Shown here piece by piece: positions 38,813-49,956 of a stretch of DNA of 64,000 bases. Position 1 is the stretch's first letter, and every line of letters begins with the position of its first letter. A model generated the notes under the pieces. It did not search any database. It worked only from the letters and a program-made list of their open reading frames with translations, and was not told the origin of the DNA. This DNA comes from Karalla daura (Eukaryota > Chordata > Actinopteri > Chaetodontiformes > Leiognathidae), in the NCBI GenBank assembly GCA_029224185.1, contig CM055196.1, positions 10,458,509 through 10,522,508 of the forward strand, given 5' to 3'. A program made the position numbers and the translations under genes.

Positions 38813-41451
38813 CACCCCTTAACTGCTAATTAGCAGGAGCAGAAGATGGTAGAGAAAAGGGAGAGAGGGCATGTGTGACTGGGGAGGAAACAGGGAAATC
38901 TTCTTCTCTCCGTCATCCTGTCCCCATCCCCCATCACTCCCCCACACGCACACACGCGCGCACGCACACACGCACACACACCATCCCCAGCATCATCACT
39001 GGTGCCCAACAGAGGACCATGATGCAGCTCACCTCGTGTGCCAGTCCAGCCATTTTAGGTGTCGCGGCATCGTCTCCCAAGATGGCTTCTGTGAGCGCCC
39101 GCTCTCCCAGGGTCTTTGTCCGCCTCCTGGCACCGGCACAGCGTCCCCCCGTTGGCAGTGCAGATGGCATTGGAGGGTAGAAAGGGTGAGGGTGACGGGG
39201 GAGGGGAGGAGGGTGGGGGGGGGGGCGGAGGTGGCAATTCCGGAGCGACCGTTTCTCCCTCCTCGTTTTCTTTTAATTACGGCTCGGTCGTCCTTTCAGG
39301 ACTCCCCCGATCACTCAGTGCTGTTAATCAGAGGCCTGGAACAAGAGCGGGCGGGAGGGAGGCAGAAAACAGGAACAATCGGTGAAAAGCACATCTTGCA
39401 CTTTCAGTCACCAGCCAGGCGAAATGCAGCCTTGTGATTATGGCTTCTTAATTAAACAACTGATGCGGGGTTTTTTTTGGCTTCCAGCAAAGTTACCAGA
39501 GCTTTGAATTCCCTGGACGCTCGTCCAACACCGAACACCACGTGCTCTGACTTCTCTGCGTGTGTGAACGTCCGCTCCCGTAAGGAATCGTTTCATATGA
39601 CGGCAGACGCGCCCGCAGGTTGGGCCGGGGCTGGCCGTCTCCCCGACACAGCTCCAGGCGTTTTTTGTGCCCGGTCATTAAGCAGGCGGCCATGTTGACG
39701 CACTAACGGGGAGACACTTGGACCGCGGCCTTTTCACATATCCAGCATCTCTCTGTGAGGCGAAGCAATTAGCCCGGCCTGACAGCGAGCTCCTCTAGCA
39801 GCAGCCAGTTAACAGCGTGAATGAAAACTCATCTCACTTTGGTGCTCTTTAGGCTTTAGTGGCTTTCTGCGGGCTGAGCGTATGCGCCCGCGCCGCGCTG
39901 AAGTGCCGAGTTGAAAAGTTCAGCTCCTGTCTGCAGGATGGCCCCGGACTTCTCATTGAGACGGGACACAATGTCTCCCAGAGGTCCCCGAGATTCTCTA
40001 CAGCTTTAACCACGGACGCTAAGTGTTTTCTTTAACCCTGTGAGTGTAGGGTGCTACACCACTCAGCCGCATTGTTAGCGGCCCTGTGGACATTAGTGCC
40101 GGCACAAAGCAGCGGCCTCCCTTTTCTTTCTCCCCGTGAGCAACGTCTAATTTTTTAAACAAATGGAGGAGCCTCGTCCGGAAGATAAAGGAGCTCCAGG
40201 CCGGGCTGAAACGCCAAAGATAAATCAGGAGGATCCGCGTGGGTAAAAATGTGAGGATCGACTCGGGGTGGCATGGCAACACGCAGCGCCCGCCGCCCCC
40301 CAGAGCTGCTCCCTCCTGGGATCCTTGAGAGGGATCCTGGAGGACTCCAGCTCTTTTTTCACTTTGTGCAGGTGAGCAGCAGAGACCTGACTAAACGCCC
40401 CCACCTCCCCCTCCACCAGAGACACGTCTGACCCGCCACAGTGTGAGGAGCACAGGTGTAAATAACAAAATGAAAGGTGGCTGAATCCCAGTCTCGGGGT
40501 CGTGGCATTGTGCATACAGGCTCACTGTCCTGCTGGTTTGCTTTTCCCGCTACGACATGGCAGAGACACCTGCAGCGGGAAAGCTACCGAGTTTTTTCCT
40601 CCTCTGCTCGTATTAAAAAACACAATTCTCTTCAGGTAGCGTTACCAAAAACCTTGAAAGTTTGGGAGTCTGTGTGTGGAACGCCTCCCTCCACCCACTG
40701 GCTGACCTGTTTAACATTCAGCGCCAGCGTGCAGAGGACCCGAGCACACAGAAACCATTAAAACCAGCCCACAGCAGGAGCACTTACTGGCTGCAGGCCC
40801 TCATACTGCAACAATTCATGCCGCTCAAAATAAACCACAGTGGGACGAGAGCCTTCAGACCCAGGCAAAGATTTGGGGCCCTATCGAACTCTGAATAAAG
40901 CGGAACTGATTCAACTTTGCACATATATGCCAAAAAATACATATATACACGCTGCCAGTTGCTCGCTCACATGTGGGGTTTGTTGGGCTCCTTTTAATTT
41001 TTGTTAAATAAATAGGTTGGAGCAGACCAGTTCTAATATGAGGTCTTTTTAGATGGCTTTGTTATGAACTGGCATCATAAATAGATCTGAATTAAATTGA
41101 ACATGGGAAGGGGATATTTTGGTTTTGCTAATTGCTTCCTGATCTCGATTATGGGAATATTTTTTTTCTGCGTATTTCAAGCTATTTATGCAGAAGAAGC
41201 ATAATAATAATAATAGTTATAACAAAATTGTCATTGCTAAAACATTTTACGACACATATGACCACACATATCTTTTGTAGCTGTCTTTCGGGATTATCTC
41301 TGCGCTAGTTTGCCCAGAAAAACCTCAAGAAAACCACAAATAGCAAATAATACAAAAGCGACACACAAAATGATTTTCTCACCTTTGCTTTTTGGATGCG
41401 AAGCCTCTTAAAAATCCTCCTCTCGTCTGGGGGGGCGCGACGTTTAACGGA

Positions 41452-41530
41452 AGTCATTTCTACTTTCGGTTATCTAGCTTTATGACAGGTATTTAACACT
41501 CATACAGCTAGATAACCAAAGAGAGAAACA
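41452..41530 (-). ncRNA. mir9-3: mir-9 precursor hairpin (mir-9-3 type)
   Basis: On the minus strand positions 41522-41500 read the 23-nt miR-9-5p (begins TCTTTGGTTATC, ends GCTGTATGA) and 41483-41462 the 22-nt miR-9-3p (begins ATAAAGCTAG, ends CCGAAAGT). The arms pair almost perfectly around a short loop at 41484-41499. The bases flanking the duplex, TTTCTC before the 5p arm and AGTAGAAATGA after the 3p arm, are those I remember for human mir-9-3 and differ from mir-9-1 and mir-9-2. miR-9 is a brain-enriched microRNA controlling neural progenitor exit and neuronal differentiation. The location between rhcg and polg, transcribed opposite to polg, also matches human MIR9-3. The host transcript itself is not resolved. 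Confidence 0.97.
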
Positions 41531-42281
41531 CACCTCCTCTCACACACACACACTGGCAAACACACGCGCACACACACGCCGTGTGGCCCTGCAGCCTGAT
41601 GTGACAGAAAGAAGGAGCAGATATCAGTAAAGCTACACCCTCAGCTCTCTGTATTCATGCAGCATGCAAACATGATGAAGGCTGAGGCCTCCACTCTGCT
41701 CTTAATTTCTCTGACCAGGAATTAGAAATGAGTGAGGTCCAGAATTGTTTATTTTCATTACAGTTATATTGTATTTTACGGCATTTTCGGGGCAAAGCTG
41801 ATACCCGCATGGCAGCGATAAATAAAGCCAAGCTCTTGTTTTAATTAGTTAATGATGTTTTAATCCCTGAGGCAGTGTGGGATCCACCATGACTTCATAG
41901 TATTCATGTTTCCTGTATGAATATTTTCAAAGTAAAAGCTACCGAGCTCCCAAACACACACGTACACACACTAACCCATTTTACTAGTTTTACCAGGGAG
42001 ATAATTACCCAGGCCGGTGACCTCATATAATCTGCAATTCATTTTACACGTACACAAGACTCCTCTGGAGATATGAATTACTGTGGCATTGAGGAACACA
42101 CAAATGACAGAAAAACGCACAAAGAAATCGCATCATAAAACAGCAGAATGAGCAGTGTCATCAACTCTCAAATTAATCAGGTTTTAAAGAGGGGAAAAAA
42201 GATGCGTTTGAAATGATATAACTCATCACACGGTGAAGGACGGGACAATTACACACATATTCATGCATTATAACTTAAAGG

Positions 42282-42313
42282 TGTGTGTGGTGTGTGTGTG
42301 TGTGTGTGTGTGA
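42282..42313. repeat. (GT)n microsatellite
   Basis: GT units with one interruption, upstream of mir-9 on its transcript strand. Confidence 0.85.
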
Positions 42314-42869
42314 GTGTGTGTGCGTGTCAGGAGGATGGATGGATGCTATGAGCGGCCTGACAGCAGGACTCTGATCCTCACATAGCCGTATCCATCCCTG
42401 CCCGTCTCTCGTTCAATTTAAATTCTATTTTCCGTACAATGGAAAATACAATATCTACTAAATCTGAGCCTGTAGGAGCCCTTTCCCCTCCCCCTTGGCT
42501 TGCCGGCATCTCCACTTTTAATGAGAGTTGAGACTGGCCTACTTCTTCTGAGACTATTTCAAGAAGCAGCGATTATATCATAACATAATTACTGCACAAT
42601 CATTACCACGATTGACGGCGATCGTAGTAACGGCAGAATATTTTTAGCACTTTGCAGAAACAATTGAGGTTTTTTTTTCCTACCTATTTTACGGAGCAAA
42701 GACCATGAAATCTCATCTTACTCGAAATAAAAAGCGAGGTGTTTTCTGAGGGTTAATAACGACGGGAGAAAAAAAAACAATACGTGAAATGTGAGCGTCT
42801 CCTGCGTCTGTAAATGACCTGCAGGAGACACGTGGAGCTGCATGAGAACAGCACCCAAAGGTGCTGAGA

Positions 42870-43230
42870 TGTGACGCTGTACCTGCGCATCCTGCGCCGC
42901 GGCTCCTACCTGTGTCCCCGTGGTGGGAGGCAGCACACAGTCCCGCTCCAGCCTCAGTTTTTCCCCCGTGTGAAATGAATCGTGTTCCCGGCTGTGTGTC
43001 GGGCCTGGCAGCTGCTGCTTCTCTCTCTCTCTCTCTCTCTCTGTCTTTCTTCATCTGTCTCTTTCTGCTCTCCTCAGGTGAGTCCGGCTCCGTCCTCTCC
43101 GCTCCGGCTTCTGTCGCCGCTCCGAGCGCAGAGCTGCCTCTACTCCCTCCCGTTGTGACGTCACGGAGGCCCCTGGACCAATCACAGAGCGCGCTGCCGA
43201 CAAAGAGCGGCACAGTCTGGGTAAGACGTC
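42870..43230 (-). promoter_or_regulatory. Candidate promoter and first exon of the pri-mir-9 transcript
   Basis: A GC- and CpG-rich block 1.4-1.7 kb upstream of the mir-9 hairpin on its strand. It has an inverted CCAAT box (plus-strand CCAATCA at about 43179-43185) and a possible splice donor on the minus strand (CACAG/GTAGGA near 42911). A (CT)n run lies at 43020-43042. Transcription from here is inference from composition and position. Confidence 0.35.
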
Positions 43231-43239
43231 TCACTCCCT

Positions 43240-46030
43240 CAGTTCATGTACTATCAGTAATTCGCGAGCTATCTAGATGATTGTAATAAGCAATAGACCC
43301 AAATATGCCCAACTGCTTTGTTACAAGTCATATCGGATAGAATTGAATGTTCTTGTCCATCCATTGCGGATTTAGAAAGCATTTAATATTGTGGTTAATA
43401 CTCAAAATGTCTCCTCATTTTAGTTGTCCTTATGATTTGTGGTTAATGTTTTCAGCATTAGGTAGAATAATATAGCTCCAAATAAGATGTTTTAAAGAGA
43501 TTGAAATAATCCGATCATCCTTTTCTCCATCGGATAAAAGTTCTACAGAAGATTAAAGTTTTTTATTTAAATCCTTCCCTTTTCTGATTGTGGTTTCAGA
43601 CCTACTACACGTTTCCAGTCCTTCCATGTTAGTCCCTGTGCTGCACTGATAAATTATATTCATCAAGATTTGCTATTAAACTTTTAAATCATTGCTGCAG
43701 AAATTTAAACCGTGTTAATGTGATTACAATAGCAATAACAAATCAACCAGTTGGTAAAATGTCTCCTCTCATTTGTTCTTTCTTTTCTTGAGCATGCCAG
43801 CAACTCCTACTACTACCAATAATTGCCATACTATTACACTCATATTACTGTTGATATGACCACAACTAAAATATGCAAATCTACACCATGGGAATCTTTT
43901 GTATGAAGTTTCCCCAACTTGTCCAATTTTCCACTTTTCCCAGAGCATTTTAAGGGCTTTGCATGATTTTTTCTTGTTTTTCATTTTTCATGATAGAAAA
44001 GATTCTGAGTAACTTGGATTCATTTTGTTTGTCCCATAGTATGGGGATTTGCATAACAATAGAGAAAGAAGAGCATCAATGAAGAACCAATAAATAGATG
44101 CATGTGCTACAATGAAAAGCAGAAAAGTCTAATAGAGAGACAACATTCTGATTATGAAAATGTTTGGGCGGTTGAACCTTATATTGAGTACTATTGTATA
44201 GAAATAAGAAATAGACTGATGTGAATTGCATAGTTGCACTGCACTGCTGGTGTGCATAGACTGAAACACTACAGAAGTGGGATCGTGATCTGACCAGACT
44301 TTTTATGGCAAAAAGTAAGATCAGCAAAAGCTTTAGATTTAAAAAAAAATATTTTGTGAGTCTTTCAGTCCCTTCTTAAAAGCAAGGATCAAACCCCTTT
44401 TCACACGTGTCTCTGGTCCTTCTAGTTAGTTACTATGCTGCATTAAAAGAAGAAACCCCACTGTTTCGCCTGTGCCATGAGGTCTTGGTTCACAATTAAA
44501 CTGGGCAATTTCAGATCACTGAGAAAGAAATCCCAAAATGTGTCTGCTTGACTCTTAAAAAAAGGAAAATCTAGGTACTTGATGTTAAATGCAATCACAA
44601 CCTGACCCAGTAATCAAACAAATCGTTCTACATTTATGTTGGAATCCTTCTTCATCTTTGTACTATTGTACAAATTCTGTACTATAAGTTTCAACCAAGT
44701 GGGAACCAGAAAACGATTTCCCGCCCAATGCCGCTCAGCGCTGGAGGAGACAGTGAGACCTCTGTCCAATAGAAGATCTTCGAGGTCAGAGGGTTTGTGA
44801 GTGACAGGTGATGGTGAGAGCATCGCGGCCACGGCCAACAGCGTAATCTGGAGACAATACTTCATAGTACAAATATACACGCTGGAAATACATCAAACAA
44901 AATTCAGCTCGTTCTCATCACGATTCCAGCCAATTACGAAGCAGCGATTGATTGGACTGATAAAAAATTCGACTGCATTTATAGCTGTTTACATTTAGTC
45001 ATTCATCCAAAGCGATTTACAAAGGAGGAAAAAATAATAAATAATAAAACTGGAACAAGAATAAATGCTGCTCTCCATACTTCAGACTATCGTAAATTGG
45101 GAGTACGGTTGTGTCCAGAGTTGAAGGTCTAGAAAAGTAGAGATCGCGGTAATAGAGAAAGGAGAAGAAACCACATAGTTACAGTGTTAATATGTGAAAG
45201 TTAGGAGAGGACATGTTCTCGGAAGAGTTTAAGTCTTAAACAGCTGCTTACCTTCACGCATATGTCATTTTATTTGGACAAAATTTCTTCTCTGTGTTTT
45301 GAGATGATACATTTGTACATTTTCGATGTGCTTTATTTGTTGTTAATGTTTAGGAAGTAGTGGAGATGAAATGATCAAAAGTGCACAGACTCAGTATTTG
45401 AGTTGGGGGGGGGGTTACGTGCCATCTCACAACAGACGTTATCACATTTTGAGTTAGACACATCAATATCTTTGAACTCCTGTTTGCTCTGGAGTAGAAG
45501 TTTCAGCCAAATTATTATTTTCTTTTTGTTTTCAAAACGCTGCAAATCAGCTTATTGCTACAGGGTTGAGGTCTATGTAATTCTAAAAGTTTTATGTGTG
45601 CTTTTGCATTTGACTGTCACAATGTGGAGTAAAGGCTACAAATCTTTCTGGTGAACAATGCTGAACACAGAGGCATCATGGTCATGTATGGCTGAAACTG
45701 TGAGCATTGTGTTGCAGAACAATGTTGAGTGCTTCCCTTTCAGTCTGACAAACTCCCAAACCCTCTTATTTTCCTACAACAACACCATTTTTTGGGAGGT
45801 CACTAAAGCTGGTTTAGGGCAGTGGGCATCGGATTTAACACTGTGTTTCCTATCACAGTTTTGGAGCCTCACACCAGAGCCAGTGAATGTCACAGTACGC
45901 TTTTCAAACAACTTTGCCACAGAGACCTTTTGATCAAAACGGAGATTGCATTCGCCACTAGCTCGCCTTGAGTTTATTTGAAACTCTGTTTCCGACTCAA
46001 TAATCGCCTGAGAAAACAGCGAATCGCACT
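43240..46030. other. AT-rich intergenic region upstream of mir-9 and downstream of tvp23
   Basis: No coding exon recognised on either strand. Around 44985-45025 the sequence ttcatccaaagcgatttaca resembles a motif seen at the ends of many dispersed fish repeats, so part of this stretch is probably old transposon debris; the family cannot be named. Confidence 0.4.
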
Positions 46031-46035
46031 TGACT

Positions 46036-46041
46036 TTTATT
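46036..46041 (-). terminator. tvp23b: Candidate polyadenylation signal of tvp23
   Basis: AATAAA on the minus strand about 245 bases beyond the tvp23 stop codon. Confidence 0.45.
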
Positions 46042-46282
46042 AACATAATTTCCAGACTTATTCATCACGGGCAGCGTGTGAGGTGAGGTGTCAGCAGCAC
46101 GAGACGCTCCAGTCGATGCAGTTTGCGGAAACTCTGGAGCGGAGGCAGCTCTCATTTATCTCCCTCCGGGTGCGGGAGGTGATCTTCATAGTATTCCAAA
46201 GATGATGTCTGGCTGCAGGAGGAGAAATGACTGGTGAGCTGATGCTGAATTGTAATGAACAGTGACAGACGACGTGCTGCAG

Positions 46283-48297
46283 TCAGTCACCCACACGCTG
46301 CAGGAGGTGCTGTCCCGAGAAGGAGCTGCCGGGCGGGGGCTGGCCGTCCTCTCCCACCGCCTTGCAGCGGAGGTAACCATAGAGATTGGCAGCTTGGAGG
46401 GAAATACTCGCCACCACCAGAGACTAGACAGGACAGACAGATGCATCAAAGCACTGGATGCACATCAGGTCGCAGTCAGGTACCGGCATTATCCTGCAGA
46501 AAATGGATCTGAGGAATACTGATCATTGTATTTGAGGCCTGAAAGTTTTTGGTTTAGATTTAAAACCATCCATCCGTTATCAGCACACACACAACAGTCA
46601 GTCTGACGCTCACATGAATGGATGGATTAAAAAAGTATTTAGATTAGGGTTAAATCATCCCAGTACTACAGGGACACAACCGAACAACATTTTCACCTGT
46701 AACACAAGATTCTCTGCAAACAAAATGCTGTTTTCATTGTTCACAATGTTCACAATGATGGAATCGCTTGAAGCAAAATAAGTGGTCGACTTTTCCTCGA
46801 CAATCCAAGAAAAGCCTGACAAGATCTTGAACAAATTCCCACATTTAACTTGTTCAGAAAGAGTAGAAAAACACATCTTAAAATCCTGTGCCTCCACATG
46901 CACAAAGCCTGTGAATGAGCAGCACCGCTCTCACCAGCCACTTAATCTTGAGGGAGAAGAGCGAGGTGAAGAAGAAGAGTGTCCAGATGAGAGGACAGAT
47001 GATGAGGCCGAGCCAAAATATCCTGGCCTCAGCCTCCGTTCCAGTGCTGCTGCCTCGGGAGGTCTGCAGACACAAACCGCACAGCTACAACTCACCGCTT
47101 CACACCTCCAAACTGCTCACACTCAAAAAGCCTCATTATGCTGACGGCGTCTCACTTTTTTGGCTTCGAACACCCACAGGCTTTTCCCGTCCTCGTCGAT
47201 CTGATTCCACCAGCGCAGCCCCACCAGCAGCCGCCCCGTCACATTCTGCAACACAGGAAAAGTGTGATAAAACGGCTGAAGTGAGCGGAGAGGAAAAGAG
47301 AGGGGTAAGGGGGATCAGTCTGCCTCTCACCTTAACAGACCAGAAGTCAAACGAGAGCAGCGTGATGATCAGGACAAAACAGGATGAGAAGTTCTCACTG
47401 ATCCAGTCACACAGCAAATAGGTGACGATGGCAACCACCCGGAAGAAGAGGTGGAAGAAGGAGGCCAGAGGGTGTCTGCAATTAAACACACAACAATAGC
47501 GATTATGGCAGACTAAAATGTGTTTTCTGTTTAAGAGGACTCCATGAAAAAAAAAAGTTTTCCTTGGTTTTATTGACTCATGACGGTCTATGTCGAGCAC
47601 ATCCAAAAGGTCCTCATTCATAAATCGAGTTCAAATTTTGAAAGGGCCTGACCGAGAATCGCCCCTGGCCATCTCTGAATGGTGTGACAGTGGGATGTAT
47701 CAGCACTGCCCCCTGCAGCCAGCCCCTGGGACCCCTTGTTCCACATGCTCTATATGTGCCTCTGTATTCAGGGCTGCATAACCCAGGAATGAGTAACATC
47801 ATTTTTGTTGATACACCTTTGCGCACCAGTCCAGAACAAACAGCATACAGTAATCTCCACATAAGGCTTTTTCAGGTCCTCCTTTAATGTGGAACCTGTT
47901 ACCCCACCCCCAAACACGCTCTACACCTAAATTAATTTGTGTGTCCTTGCTTGAGTTCAGGTACACAAGTGCAATAGGTAGAGGTGCACGATTGTGAGCA
48001 GCGATTTAATGAAGTTTCCAGTTAAATGTCAATGTGTGCAACATTTCCCCTTAACATCTGATTCCTCCTTTCATTCCTGCTCATTCATAAGGTTTGATGT
48101 GTACATGCTCCGCAGCTCTGCTGCTCCAAAATGATAAATATCCAGTTTAACCATTCTAGGCCCCCTTTACATTAGCACTGAGGTGCAGGCGGGGGTCCCC
48201 TTAAGTGTACGTCTCGTTCAGTGTACCTCAGGACTCCGCTGCTCTGCTGCTCGTCAGCTGTGAAGTCCAGCTCCACATCCTCCGTATCATCAGCCAT
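46283..48297 (-). CDS. tvp23b: Golgi apparatus membrane protein TVP23 homologue
   Basis: Five exons on the minus strand: 48297-48227, 47475-47331, 47245-47156, 47063-46935, 46423-46283; all junctions keep frame, 191 aa (human TVP23B about 205). TVP23 (FAM18) proteins are small multi-pass membrane proteins of the late Golgi implicated in endosome-to-Golgi vesicle traffic. Seen here: an acidic N-terminus (MADDTEDVELDF), RHPLASFFHLFFR opening the first span, the family signature GLRWWNQIDEDGKS in the lumenal or cytosolic loop, EAEARIFWLGLI entering the third span, and SISLQAANLYGY in the last span. The C-terminus beyond the last span is short and Gly/Pro-rich and unlike the mammalian tail. The A, B or C paralogue cannot be settled by eye; the symbol is the nearest match. 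Confidence 0.92.
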
Positions 48298-48697
48298 CGT
48301 CTGAAAACAGGCAGAGACAAAAACAGAAACACACCCGGAGGATTCAGACCAGTGCGGGCGGACACAGTCACACGACAGGCAGATAGGGAATCATATCTGT
48401 ATGGTGATGGAGAGAGGAAAAGCGAGGTTACTGTGTAGGGACGGTGCAGCGCTGCTAGAATAAACCAGGTGTTACAGTGAAATGGGACCGGCACCGTCCT
48501 TCCATTCACTTTGACTAGCCACATCAGGAGGAAGCGAGATTCTCCGTCTGTTCGAGAGCGTCTGGGGGAAAAAACCATTAATTACCACGACATTGAACGC
48601 ACCCTTGTCAATGGGTTTCCGTGACGGAACAGATACTGCTATTATGGCACAACGGCTAAATGACAAACATTTCAAATCGACTGAAAATTGAAAATTT

Positions 48698-48770
48698 CGA
48701 CCGCGGCAGGACTCGAACCTGCAATCTTCTGATCCGAAGTCAGACGCCTTATCCATTAGGCCACGCGGCC
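48698..48770 (-). tRNA. tRNA-Arg (anticodon TCG)
   Basis: Reverse complement folds as a full cloverleaf: acceptor stem GGCCGCG with CGCGGTC (one G-U pair), A box TGGCCTAATGG, anticodon stem TCTGA/TCAGA with loop CTTCGGA giving anticodon TCG, B box GGTTCGAGTCC, discriminator G. No intron, no encoded CCA. A TTTT terminator follows within a few bases. The sequence is close to vertebrate tRNA-Arg-TCG as I remember it. It lies between the divergent tvp23 and polg genes. Confidence 0.95.
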
Positions 48771-48779
48771 ACGTCCACC

Positions 48780-49935
48780 ATTGGTAATCGTTGTCCTAAA
48801 TAATGGTAATTAAGACCACCTTTGTATAGCATTTAAAAAGATTTATACGAAATATTCTGGTTGAGTAGCGTTTGAGAAACATCTAAAGCATTAGTTCCTT
48901 CACCTTATTTTGGATACAATCATTTATTTCGATTGTTAGCGTTGTTTGAAGTAAGGTAGTAGTCCTCCCGGCCACATGGGGGCACAGTCGCCCCGGCGTA
49001 AAACTGAATAACTTCAGGGCAGGCATGCTTAAGGTAGCGTTCACAACACTCCACAGCACTGACACTGGAACGATTCAACAAATATTGATATACTTAAATA
49101 TTTAAACACTGACTACGCTGACAGTACTTAGACTTAGCAAATAGTCAAGCAAGTGCAGGATCCCACAGTTAGTGTCATATTTTCAGTGTGAAGGGATAAG
49201 CTCCTCCAGGTAAGCAGGATTGAGGTTAGTAAAAAGTTTTGGATTTATTTACTTACCCACCTGTGTTAGTTGGAAGTTATTTGAGTCCCCATCCTTAGTC
49301 GCGCGTATGTTATGTGGGTGGAGGAAGGGAGCATGTTAGTGCTTGCTATTGCCAAAGAAACTCTCATAGCAGAACCTCTTCCATTGACCTGATATCAAGT
49401 GTGTTTTATTTATGTGATATCTAGATGCAAACGTGACAATCTACAAGCATCAGGGCGTTGCATATTGGGACATATTCCTCACTTTTTAGACTCGAGACTA
49501 CTAGCAACTGCGCGCAACTGCAATTACGTACAAGTGCACTAGTACAATCTACAGAGCATTGTATATTATGATACTGATGGAAGAGTCGATACTGTAAGTC
49601 TTAAAACTATGAACTTACATGTAATAACTTATTCTCGCGGTCGGGCTGAGGGTGCGATCCGAAAAACCTGGGACCATCGTCTTTCCAGTTTGGTCACTTT
49701 AATGACCTATGACAATCGTCGGACAACTCAGTTTTCAATACGTGAAATAGCACCTCGCACCGTATCATTCCGCCACCATGCAAATGCATCACAAACAACT
49801 GTCACTACATTATAAGTGCATGATAAAACCTAGCAACAGGCACATCTATGCAAAATGTTTAGTTGACATTTGACTCATCACATGAATGAAGCCGAGGGTA
49901 CATCATGTCATAATGTTGATGTTGGATGTTTTCCA
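48780..49935. other. Intergenic region and polg 5' noncoding sequence
   Basis: No coding sequence. The acceptor at 49935 (ttttccag) shows that polg has at least one upstream noncoding exon, as in mammals, whose position I could not fix. Confidence 0.5.
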
Positions 49936-49956
49936 GTGTGAAGCTCTCATGAGGTG

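Larger units (their letters stand above)
20760..41440. other. Large protein-gene-free interval between rhcg and mir-9
   Basis: About 20 kb without a recognisable coding exon or tRNA. The open frames in it are low-complexity (CA/GT, poly-C, CCA) or lack family features. It contains several microsatellites, a CpG-rich segment at 35,870-36,310, more GC-rich stretches near 39,050-39,180 and 39,590-40,010, and scattered AATTAG and TTAATTA homeodomain-type cores embedded in GC-rich sequence (for example 36170, 38826, 39447, 39766). The position between rhcg and polg and the presence of mir-9 suggest a regulatory landscape or long noncoding transcripts; that is inference. Confidence 0.5.

Noticed and set aside
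42713..43234. 173-codon minus-strand frame over the GC-rich block upstream of mir-9
   Set aside because: Low-complexity Arg/Glu/Ala content from a CT repeat and CpG-rich DNA; more likely promoter or noncoding exon.
46262..46522. 86-codon plus-strand frame starting MTDDVLQS
   Set aside because: It is the complement of the last tvp23 exon, whose minus-strand frame matches the family.
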